Of a stretch of DNA of 5,635 nt, positions 1 through 5,635 are shown piece after piece (positions within the stretch are counted from its first letter, which is position 1; every line of letters begins with the position of its first letter). The translations under genes and the position numbers were made by a program. This DNA is from Alphaproteobacteria bacterium (lineage in GTDB: Bacteria > Pseudomonadota > Alphaproteobacteria > UBA6615), in assembly GCA_030831135.1 (NCBI GenBank), contig JAURLR010000357.1, forward strand, positions 1-5,635, in the 5' to 3' direction. The notes under the pieces are model-generated. The model was given only the letters and a program-made list of their open reading frames with translations. It had not been told where the DNA came from and did no database searches.

Positions 1-465
1 CACCCAGCCGGGCATTCGTGCCGTAGGCGTTAATGATGCCGCCATTGATGACGGTCGGATCAAAGTCCGCCGCATCCAGCATGCAGGCAATCAGGGAAGT
101 GGTGGTGGTCTTGCCATGGGTGCCGCCGACCGCGATGGACCATTTCAGGCGCATCAGTTCAGCCAGCATTTCTGCGCGTCGGACCACTGGGACAAGACGC
201 GCCCGCGCGGCGACGACTTCCGGGTTGTCGGCTTTCACAGCGGTGGATACGACCAGCACAGTGGCCTTCTCGATATTCTCTGCGCGATGTCCGACTTCGA
301 CCCCGATGCCAAGGTCGCGCAGGCGTTCACGTTGGCATTGTCGGAGATATCGCTGCCCTGCACCTGGTAGCCCAGCGCGTTCAGGGTTTCGGCGATTCCG
401 CTCATGCCGATGCCGCCGATCCCGACGAAATGAATCATGCCGATATCAAGGGGAAGCGTTCTCAT
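1..465 (-). pseudogene. murC: MurC, UDP-MurNAc:L-alanine ligase, N-terminal part, frameshifted as read and cut by the left window edge
   Basis: MurC is the Mur ligase that adds L-alanine to UDP-MurNAc, the first amino acid of the stem peptide. The first 46 codons from ATG 465 encode [16 protein letters not shown] (11-26), the Rossmann UDP-binding motif, and [11 protein letters not shown]. After V46 the frame as written loses all MurC character and stops near 237-235. One inserted base near 328 restores an open frame to the window edge: [18 protein letters not shown], then [17 protein letters not shown], the P-loop GTHGKTTTT (about 115-123) and [15 protein letters not shown]. That gives 155 residues in all, about the first third of a normal MurC. 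The start has a GGAGG site 7 nt upstream and overlaps the murG stop. Identity as murC is certain. Whether the gene is truly broken is not: an essential gene with one lost base in a G run suggests a sequence error. Confidence 0.93.
323..330 (-). other. murC: Single-base frameshift site in murC
   Basis: On the coding strand the sequence around here reads GCC AAC GTG AAC GCC. The downstream MurC frame requires GCC AAC GTG GAA CGC CTG, so one G appears to be missing after the GTG codon at 330-328. Conserved residues are in one frame up to V46 and in the other from R48 on (CGC at 325-323), which places the lesion within about eight bases. Confidence 0.88.
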
Positions 466-1619
466 TCTGCTGCCTCCCGCATGACAGGCTCGTGGCGATC
501 GTTCCCGTTGCCATTGGCCGGAATGAGATGTTCGACCAGATCGGCCAGACGGTCTGCCGCATCGGGATGGCCGAGTGTGCGTGCTGCGGATGCCACCCGC
601 GCGAGTGCTTCGGAGGATTCCAGCGCCGCTTCCAGCCAGCCGGCCATTGCCGCCGGTGTGAATTCGCTCTGGGCCATGACCCAGCCGGCACCTGCAGCTT
701 CCACCGCACGGGCGTTGGCCGTCTGATGATCGTCGACCGCATGCGGGTAGGGCACATAGAGTGCGGGACGACCGGCGGCTGTCAGCTCGGCGACGGTCGA
801 TGCGCCCGAACGCCCGACAACAAGATGGGCAGCGGCAAGGCGCGAGGGGATGTCTTCAAAGAAGGTCTGGAGCTCGACGGGCATATTCAACGACGCGTAG
901 ATCTCACGCACCGCCTCGATATCTTCAGCCCGGCACTGCTGGGCAATCCGGAATCGGGCGCGCTGTGGTGCTGATAGTGATTTGAACGCCGTCGGTACGA
1001 TCTTCGAGAAGACCTGTGCCCCCTGGCTGCCGCCGACGATCAACAGATCGATGACGCCACTGGGTGGCGTATAGGGTCGTGCGGCAAGGGCTGCAATTTC
1101 AGCACGAACCGGGTTGCCGACAACGGTGGAACGCGCATGCCCGCTGGATTTGAGCCGCTGGGTCTGGGCAAAGCTCAGGGCGAAAGCTGCTGCCCCGCGT
1201 GCCAGACGCCGGTTCGCGCGTCCGAGTAGCGCGTTCTGTTCGTGAATGACGGTCGGCAATCCGGCGAGGCCGGCCGCAAGGATCGGCGGGACGGTCGGGT
1301 ATCCGCCAAAGCCCACCGCGATGATCGGGTCGTGTTCGCGGATCAGCCGGCGCGATTCAAGGAACCCGCGGGTCAACGCAGCAACACCGGCAGCCGCGCC
1401 TTTGATGCCGCCCGACAGGCTGCGCGCCGAAATTGTGTGACGTGCGACCGCGTCAGAGAGCCCGAGAACTTCGGTCGAGATGGAGGCGCCGCGCGGATCG
1501 GTGACGAACATCACCGCGCGCCCGCGTGCGGTCAGGGTGTTGGCAAGCGAGACGGCGGGGAACATATGTCCGCCGGTGCCGCCAGCTGCGATCAGTATGG
1601 GACGATGCAGATTGCTCAT
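462..1619 (-). CDS. murG: MurG, UDP-GlcNAc:lipid I N-acetylglucosaminyltransferase
   Basis: Membrane-associated GT-B glycosyltransferase (family GT28) on the cytoplasmic face. It adds GlcNAc to lipid I, yielding lipid II. The N-terminal acceptor domain has the glycine-rich loop [10 protein letters not shown] (13-22) with H18, [10 protein letters not shown] (103-112) and HEQN (126-129). The C-terminal UDP-GlcNAc domain has GGSQGA (196-201), [11 protein letters not shown] (269-279), [17 protein letters not shown] (283-299) and the ANA stretch that follows. At 385 residues it is about 30 longer than E. coli MurG. Part of the excess is a polar, low-complexity tail after about residue 368, which also carries the murC ribosome binding site in its coding sequence. 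The ATG at 1619 lies 1 nt after the ftsW stop and the TGA overlaps the murC ATG. An out-of-frame ATG five bases upstream leads directly to a stop and is not the start. Confidence 0.97.
   Translation of the reverse strand: MSNLHRPILIAAGGTGGHMFPAVSLANTLTARGRAVMFVTDPRGASISTEVLGLSDAVARHTISARSLSGGIKGAAAGVAALTRGFLESRRLIREHDPIIAVGFGGYPTVPPILAAGLAGLPTVIHEQNALLGRANRRLARGAAAFALSFAQTQRLKSSGHARSTVVGNPVRAEIAALAARPYTPPSGVIDLLIVGGSQGAQVFSKIVPTAFKSLSAPQRARFRIAQQCRAEDIEAVREIYASLNMPVELQTFFEDIPSRLAAAHLVVGRSGASTVAELTAAGRPALYVPYPHAVDDHQTANARAVEAAGAGWVMAQSEFTPAAMAGWLEAALESSEALARVASAARTLGHPDAADRLADLVEHLIPANGNGNDRHEPVMREAAE
473..477 (-). promoter_or_regulatory. Ribosome binding site of murC
   Basis: GGAGG seven bases before the murC ATG, inside the final codons of murG. 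It supports the start at 465 and the ATGA overlap with murG. Confidence 0.75.
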
Positions 1620-1620
1620 G

Positions 1621-2742
1621 TCATCGCCCCTCCGCGCCCAATCGGCGCCGGGTCAGGGCGAGGGTCATGCCCAAACCGATCCCGATGCCGAGAAGCGAAG
1701 ATCCGCCATAGCTGATGAAGGGCAGGGTCATGCCCTTGGTCGGGATCAGCTGAAGGCTCGAACCCATGTTGATAAGCGCCTGGATGCCGAACTGCACGAG
1801 CAGCCCGGACACGGCGAGAAGAATGAACAGATTGTGCTCGGACATCGCCCGGGCCAGTCCGCGCAGCACGATGAAGGCGAACAGCCCGACAATGATCAGC
1901 GTGACCAGAAGTCCGAGTTCTTCGCCCGCGACGGCAAAGACGAAATCGGCATGGGCATCGGGCAGGACGGTCTTGACCGTGCCTTCGCCCGGGCCCCGGC
2001 CAAACAGGCCGCCGCTGGAGAAGGCTTCGATGCTGCGCTCGATTTGATAGGTATCGCCGGAGTCCGGATCGAGGAACCGGTCGATGCGGCTGGCCACATG
2101 GGACAGGGTGAAATAGGAGCCGACGATCCCGGCAACGCCGAGGACAACCAGCCCCGCCACCAGCCACATGGGCAGCCCAGCGAGGAAGAACTGCGCCATC
2201 CAAACCGCAGAGATGACCACCGCCTGACCCAGATCGGGCTGGGCAATGACAAGGCCGAGAACGAGTGCAAACAGACCGGTGCAGATCATGCGACCGGGAA
2301 AGCGCGGATCATGAGCGGCTTCGCTGAACAACCATGCCGCAACAACCGCGAAGGTCGGCTTGACAAATTCGGTCACCTGCAGGGAGAACCCGGCGAGGGA
2401 GAGCCACCTGCGGGCACCCTTGATCTCTGTGCCAAGGAGCAGCGTGGCCACCAGCAGGACGATGCAGCCGAGGAAGGCGATCACGGCGAAGCGCCGGACC
2501 TGAACGGGGGTCAGCGCCGAAATCGCGACAATCAGAACGACGGAAACCGGCAGCAGCATGAAATGGCGCTTGATGAAATAGAGCGCGTCGAGGCCGATCC
2601 GTTCTGCGACAGCCGGACTGGATGCGGCCGCGAGCAATGCGCCAAACGCCATCAGTGCGGCGATGGCGAAAAGGCTCCAGCGATCAACGGTCCACCACCA
2701 CTGGCCAAGAATTGATGTATCGGCGCGGGTAAACGGGGTCAT
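1621..2742 (-). CDS. ftsW: FtsW, SEDS-family septal peptidoglycan glycosyltransferase
   Basis: Multi-pass inner-membrane protein of the SEDS family. FtsW polymerises lipid II into glycan strands at the division septum together with the class B PBP FtsI. The 373 residues have a short cytoplasmic N-terminus (about 1-20) and many hydrophobic segments, consistent with about ten membrane helices. Visible signatures are KGARRWLSLAGFSLQ (108-122), AQPDLGQAVV (167-176), PDAHADFVFAVAGEELG (261-277) with the putative catalytic aspartate at D266, and the C-terminal PTKGMTLPFISYGGSSLL (334-351). Location between murD and murG identifies it as FtsW rather than RodA. The start at 2742 has a GGAGGT site and overlaps the murD stop (ATGA). 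The gene ends 1 nt before murG. One mild oddity: the usual QPSE after the WLxLAGFSL stretch reads QVTE here. Confidence 0.96.
   Translation of the reverse strand: MTPFTRADTSILGQWWWTVDRWSLFAIAALMAFGALLAAASSPAVAERIGLDALYFIKRHFMLLPVSVVLIVAISALTPVQVRRFAVIAFLGCIVLLVATLLLGTEIKGARRWLSLAGFSLQVTEFVKPTFAVVAAWLFSEAAHDPRFPGRMICTGLFALVLGLVIAQPDLGQAVVISAVWMAQFFLAGLPMWLVAGLVVLGVAGIVGSYFTLSHVASRIDRFLDPDSGDTYQIERSIEAFSSGGLFGRGPGEGTVKTVLPDAHADFVFAVAGEELGLLVTLIIVGLFAFIVLRGLARAMSEHNLFILLAVSGLLVQFGIQALINMGSSLQLIPTKGMTLPFISYGGSSLLGIGIGLGMTLALTRRRLGAEGR
1629..1633 (-). promoter_or_regulatory. Ribosome binding site of murG
   Basis: GGAGG followed by GGCG lies nine bases before the murG ATG at 1619, within the end of ftsW. 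Four bases after it is another ATG (1624-1622) that is out of frame and reads ATG ACA TGA. The distal ATG opens the full MurG frame and is therefore the start. Confidence 0.7.
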
Positions 2743-4175
2743 GCCACACCTCCGGTTTGACGGGGCGTGAAACCCGCAAGTGCCGTGACGGCCGCCTTGA
2801 AGGCGTCGCCGCGGGCTTCGAAACTCGTGAACTGATCAAAGGAGGCGCATGCAGGGGCCAGCAGGATTGTTGCCGGTCCATCGCCCGCAAGACGCGCGGC
2901 ATCGGCCACGGCGGTATCGAGGTCGCCCGAGATCGTGGTTGGAACCCGTCCATCCAGGGTCTTGGCGAAATCCTTCGCTGCCGTGCCGATCAGATATGCG
3001 TGCCGGATACGGTCGAACAACCCGTCAAGGGAAGCAATCCCGCCATCCTTGGCGATACCCCCGGCGATCCAGATGATGTTGTCGTAGGCCGCCAGCGCAT
3101 GGGCTGCAGCTTCGGCATTCGTTGCCTTGGAATCATTCACGAAACGTACGGCATTTCGATAGCCGACAAGTTCCTGGCGATGAGCCAGGCCGGGGAAGGA
3201 GCGAATTGCGGCGATGATCGCGCCGCGGTTCGCTTCGCCGTCATCGCCTGCGATCACGGTGCTCGCGGCGTAGGCTGCCGCGACATTCTGGGCGTTGTGT
3301 GCGCCGGGCAGTGTTTCAAGGCTTGAGAGTTCAAGGATAGGCTGTGCGTCGCCGTGACGATCGTCAATCAGCCAGCCCTTGTCGATATAGATGCCACCCG
3401 GGCAGGCTTCGCGGGTCGACAGCGGAACCACGGTGGCATCGCTCGAATGGTGCAGATCCTCGAAAATCGACTTCGAGGGTTTGTCGTCAATGCCGATAAT
3501 GGCGGTGTGGCCGGATCTCTGACCTCGAAACACCCGGCGTTTGGCGGCGACGTATCCGTCCATGCCGCCATGCCGGTCGAGATGGTCCGGCGTAATGTTG
3601 AGCAGAATGGCAACGTCGAAGACGGCCGTGGGCATCAATTCGAGCTGGTAGGAGGACACTTCCAGCACATAGACGCCCGAGGCACCCATGGCAGGCAGGT
3701 CCAGGCCCGGTGCGCCAATATTGCCGCCGACCGCGTTGGCGGTACCGGTTTTAGACAGGATGTGCCCGATCAGGGCTGTGGTTGTCGATTTTCCGTTGGT
3801 GCCGGTGATTCCGATATACCCGGCGTCGCTCTCGATGCGGGTCAACAACTCCAGATCACAGACAAGCGCACAGCCTGCCGCGCGCGCCCGTTCGATGATC
3901 GGATGGGAGTGCGGATGGCCGTGCGGGATGCCCGGGCTGAGGACGAGTTCATCGACAGTCGAGAAATCGACCTCCATCAGGTCGACCGGTTCCAGACCCG
4001 CCGCAGCGATCACGTCGCGGCGCTCGGCGCTGTCATCCCATGCCATCACGTCTGCGCCGGCATGGTGCAGTGCTGTCGCAGCGCTGCGACCTGAAATGCC
4101 AAGTCCCAGAACGGCAATGTCCCGGCCCTGGAAGGCCGAGAGGTCGAGGCGATCATGTGTGGCGGATCCGTTCAT
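2739..4175 (-). CDS. murD: MurD, UDP-MurNAc-L-Ala:D-glutamate ligase
   Basis: Cytoplasmic Mur ligase that adds D-glutamate to UDP-MurNAc-L-alanine using ATP. The 478 residues form the three expected domains. An N-terminal Rossmann-like UDP-binding domain has AVLGLGISG (21-29) and SPGIP (80-84). The central ATPase domain has the P-loop GTNGKSTTT (125-133), GNIGAP (151-156), EVSSYQLE (172-179) and NITPDHLDRH (193-202). K212 in YVAAKRR sits where the carbamylated lysine of MurD is known. The C-terminal domain has AHNAQN (292-297), HRQE (332-335), VNDSKATN (346-353), LAPACASFDQF (439-449) and FEARGDAF (452-459). The VNDSKATN and SFDQF signatures are typical of MurD rather than MurC, MurE or MurF. 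It starts 4 nt after the mraY stop with only a weak binding site, and its TGA overlaps the ftsW ATG. At 478 residues it is somewhat longer than E. coli MurD (438), with no sign of damage. Confidence 0.97.
   Translation of the reverse strand: MNGSATHDRLDLSAFQGRDIAVLGLGISGRSAATALHHAGADVMAWDDSAERRDVIAAAGLEPVDLMEVDFSTVDELVLSPGIPHGHPHSHPIIERARAAGCALVCDLELLTRIESDAGYIGITGTNGKSTTTALIGHILSKTGTANAVGGNIGAPGLDLPAMGASGVYVLEVSSYQLELMPTAVFDVAILLNITPDHLDRHGGMDGYVAAKRRVFRGQRSGHTAIIGIDDKPSKSIFEDLHHSSDATVVPLSTREACPGGIYIDKGWLIDDRHGDAQPILELSSLETLPGAHNAQNVAAAYAASTVIAGDDGEANRGAIIAAIRSFPGLAHRQELVGYRNAVRFVNDSKATNAEAAAHALAAYDNIIWIAGGIAKDGGIASLDGLFDRIRHAYLIGTAAKDFAKTLDGRVPTTISGDLDTAVADAARLAGDGPATILLAPACASFDQFTSFEARGDAFKAAVTALAGFTPRQTGGVA
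2749..2753 (-). promoter_or_regulatory. Ribosome binding site of ftsW
   Basis: GGAGG (extended to GGAGGTGT) lies six bases before the ftsW ATG, inside the last codons of murD. It supports the start at 2742 and the ATGA overlap between the two genes. Confidence 0.78.
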
Positions 4176-4179
4176 CGTC

Positions 4180-4184
4180 TCACC
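4180..4184 (-). promoter_or_regulatory. Weak ribosome binding site of murD, overlapping the mraY stop
   Basis: The only Shine-Dalgarno-like bases before the murD ATG are GGTGA, four bases upstream. They include the TGA stop of mraY. This is the weakest site of the operon, so murD translation probably depends on ribosomes finishing mraY. That dependence is an inference from the sequence layout. Confidence 0.45.
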
Positions 4185-5265
4185 GCAGCTTCAGTGTGGC
4201 GAGGCCCACCAGGGCCAGCACCATGGCGATGATCCAGAACCGGATGACGATTGTCGGTTCGGCCCACCCCTTCTGCTCGAAGTGGTGGTGGAGGGGGGCC
4301 ATCTTGAACACGCGACGGCCGGTCATCTTGAAGGATGCGACCTGGACGATCACGGAAACCGTTTCCAGGACGAAGAGCCCGCCAATGATGGCGAGCACCA
4401 GTTCGTGCTTGGTGACAACGGCGATGCCGCCGAGCGCGCCACCCATGGCAAGCGATCCCGTGTCGCCCATGAACACCATGGCAGGCGGGGCATTGAACCA
4501 GAGGAAACCAAGGCTCGCGCCGATCAGGGCGCCACAGAAGACTGTCAGTTCACCCGCACCGGGAACGGCGAAGATCAGCAGGTAGTTCGCGAAAACCGCA
4601 TTGCCCGCGATATATGTGATGAGACCGAAGCAGCCAGCCGCGATCATCACCGGGACGATGGCCAGACCGTCAAGACCATCTGTCAGATTGACAGAGTTGG
4701 ATGCGCCGACAATCACGAAGATGGCAAACGGGATGAAGAACCAGCCGAGGTCGATCAGGAAGTTCTTCACGAATGGCAGCGCGAGTCCGGTGGCAATCGG
4801 GTCCGGCGTGAGCTGCATGATCCAGAATGTCGCGACACCTGCCACGAGGATTTCAGCGAGAAGACGTACCCAGCCGGGAATTCCCTTGGAGTGGGATCGG
4901 GTGAGCTTCTGGTAGTCGTCGGCAAACCCGATGGCGCCAAAGCCGATCGTGATCAGCAGCAAAGCCCAGACATAGCCGTTGCGCAGATCAGCCCAGAGGA
5001 GCGTGCTGACGATGATCGCCAGGAGGATCAGGAACCCGCCCATGGTCGGGGTGCCGGCCTTCTTGAAATGTCCTTGCGGTCCGTCTTCGCGGATCGGCTG
5101 CCCGCCGGGCTGTTGCTGCTTGAGCCAGCCAATGATCATGGGGCCGAACAGGAAGGACACAACCAATGCGGTCACGACCGCGCCGCCGGCCCGGAACGTC
5201 AATGAATTGAACAGGTTGAAGAGAATGAACTCATCGGCGAGAGGGCCTAGAAAATTATACAGCAT
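4180..5265 (-). CDS. mraY: MraY, phospho-N-acetylmuramoyl-pentapeptide transferase
   Basis: Integral inner-membrane enzyme that transfers phospho-MurNAc-pentapeptide from UDP to undecaprenyl phosphate, making lipid I and releasing UMP. The 361-residue length is normal for the family (about 360) and the protein is highly hydrophobic, consistent with the ten membrane segments known for MraY. Visible signatures are [10 protein letters not shown] (68-77), the FADDYQK active-site aspartates D116 and D117, [11 protein letters not shown] (190-200) with D196 and D199, the GDTGSL loop with D268 (267-272), and the cytoplasmic HHHFE motif (326-330) close to the C-terminus. The ATG at 5265 is chosen because it gives the usual MLYNFL start and has a strong GGAGGTGA site upstream. 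It overlaps the murF end by 11 nt, and murD follows after 4 nt. No irregularity is seen. Confidence 0.98.
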   Translation of the reverse strand: MLYNFLGPLADEFILFNLFNSLTFRAGGAVVTALVVSFLFGPMIIGWLKQQQPGGQPIREDGPQGHFKKAGTPTMGGFLILLAIIVSTLLWADLRNGYVWALLLITIGFGAIGFADDYQKLTRSHSKGIPGWVRLLAEILVAGVATFWIMQLTPDPIATGLALPFVKNFLIDLGWFFIPFAIFVIVGASNSVNLTDGLDGLAIVPVMIAAGCFGLITYIAGNAVFANYLLIFAVPGAGELTVFCGALIGASLGFLWFNAPPAMVFMGDTGSLAMGGALGGIAVVTKHELVLAIIGGLFVLETVSVIVQVASFKMTGRRVFKMAPLHHHFEQKGWAEPTIVIRFWIIAMVLALVGLATLKLR

Positions 5266-5635
5266 GGGTCACCTCCCGGCAGGCAACCGTGCTGGTGTTC
5301 ATCGCTGAAAGGGCATCCACGATGACGGCCATCCGGCTGCCGAGCGAGCCTTTCACCATCACCACGTCTCCCGGCGCGATGCTGCTCTGCAAGGCGGTAA
5401 TCAGGTCGCGGGATTCCGTGGCGTAGGCACCGCGCATTTTTGCGGGAAGAGCGGCGTCGAGTTCGTGCATGTGCAGACCCGCGCAGTACACAAGATCGAT
5501 GTCACTGGATTCGAGGTCGCGTGCCAGCGCGGCGTGTAGTTGGGGGGCGGTTTCGCCGAGCTCAAGCATGTCGCCGAGCACGGCGATTCTGCGTCCACCG
5601 TCCTGGACCTGCGTCCCCGCGAGAACCGCAATCGC
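5255..5635 (-). CDS. murF: MurF, UDP-MurNAc-tripeptide D-Ala-D-Ala ligase, C-terminal 126 residues (5' end outside window)
   Basis: MurF is the cytoplasmic ATP-dependent ligase that adds D-Ala-D-Ala to UDP-MurNAc-tripeptide, the last cytoplasmic step of precursor synthesis. The frame is open from the right window edge to a TAA at 5257-5255, so only the C-terminal ligase domain is present. Visible family signatures are [13 protein letters not shown] (residues 15-27 of the fragment) and [14 protein letters not shown] (89-102), which matches the conserved KGS..M region near the end of MurF. The GTG at 5581 is the internal valine of AVLGDM, not a start. The last 11 nt overlap the start of mraY, and the mraY ribosome binding site lies inside this gene. 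Position upstream of mraY and murD supports MurF over other Mur ligases. Nothing looks broken in the visible part. The catalytic P-loop half cannot be judged because it is outside the window. Confidence 0.95.
   Translation of the reverse strand, partial: AIAVLAGTQVQDGGRRIAVLGDMLELGETAPQLHAALARDLESSDIDLVYCAGLHMHELDAALPAKMRGAYATESRDLITALQSSIAPGDVVMVKGSLGSRMAVIVDALSAMNTSTVACREVTHAV
5269..5276 (-). promoter_or_regulatory. Ribosome binding site of mraY
   Basis: The coding strand reads GGAGGTGA followed by CCC and the ATG, an almost ideal Shine-Dalgarno match with six bases between GGAGG and the start. It lies within the last codons of murF, fixes the mraY start at 5265, and suggests efficient or coupled initiation. 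Confidence 0.8.

Noticed and set aside
235..465. A genuine 76-residue small protein from the murC start
   Set aside because: Only its first 46 residues look like a protein family (MurC). The remainder is out-of-frame murC sequence, so it is better explained by a one-base frameshift.
33..974. Plus-strand open frame of 313 codons opposite murC and murG
   Set aside because: Arginine, serine and cysteine-rich shadow frame with no recognisable motif, crossing two well-supported minus-strand genes.
1480..2715. Plus-strand open frame of 411 codons opposite ftsW
   Set aside because: Highly charged, Q/E/G/D-rich antisense translation of a membrane protein gene. No domain or credible family signature, and it is fully covered by ftsW and the 5' end of murG.
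5165..5178. Short inverted repeat GCGGTC-AC-GACCGC
   Set aside because: Six-base arms with a two-base loop inside mraY coding sequence, no T run follows on either strand, and such repeats are common by chance in GC-rich DNA. It is not a terminator.
3688..5205. Plus-strand open frame of 505 codons opposite mraY and murD
   Set aside because: Its predicted protein is very polar, rich in D, E, R, G and H with no recognisable domain, as expected when a frame is read antisense to hydrophobic mraY in GC-rich DNA. Both genes beneath it are unmistakable.
5255..5581. A separate short gene starting at the GTG at 5581
   Set aside because: The frame is open without interruption to the right edge, and the residues before it (RRIA before VLGDM) continue the MurF motif, so the GTG is an internal valine codon.

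Overview
This window is a piece of the division and cell wall (dcw) gene cluster of a GC-rich Gram-negative bacterium. Every gene lies on the minus strand, so the operon reads from the right edge to the left edge. The proteins look alphaproteobacterial: the MurC N-terminus with its [12 protein letters not shown] stretch, the MraY N-terminus [12 protein letters not shown], and FtsW with a QWWWTVDRWSLF entry into its first membrane segment. A Rhodospirillales-like relative is my best guess, but the genus cannot be read from this sequence alone.

Layout in transcription order: the C-terminal end of murF (5635-5255, cut by the window edge), mraY (5265-4180), murD (4175-2739), ftsW (2742-1621), murG (1619-462), and the 5' part of murC (465 to the left edge). 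This is the classical dcw order. The junctions are an 11-nt overlap, a 4-nt gap, a 4-nt ATGA overlap, a 1-nt gap and another 4-nt ATGA overlap. There is no intergenic space for a promoter, terminator, RNA gene or mobile element, and I see none. The genes are most likely co-transcribed and translationally coupled.

Together the products take UDP-MurNAc to lipid II and on to glycan polymerisation. MurC, MurD and MurF are cytoplasmic Mur ligases that build the UDP-MurNAc-pentapeptide. MraY transfers phospho-MurNAc-pentapeptide to undecaprenyl phosphate, giving lipid I. MurG adds GlcNAc, giving lipid II. FtsW is the SEDS-family septal glycan polymerase.

The one real anomaly is in murC. The reading frame breaks near position 328, after codon 46. 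Restoring one base (a G on the coding strand, turning GTG-AAC into GTG-GAA-C) gives an uninterrupted and convincingly MurC-like protein to the window edge, including the [12 protein letters not shown]-binding loop. Because murC is essential and the rest of the protein is well conserved, a single-base sequencing or assembly error is the likeliest cause. A true recent mutation cannot be excluded from this sequence. I found no previously undescribed system here. The long plus-strand open frames are antisense shadows of the dcw genes.
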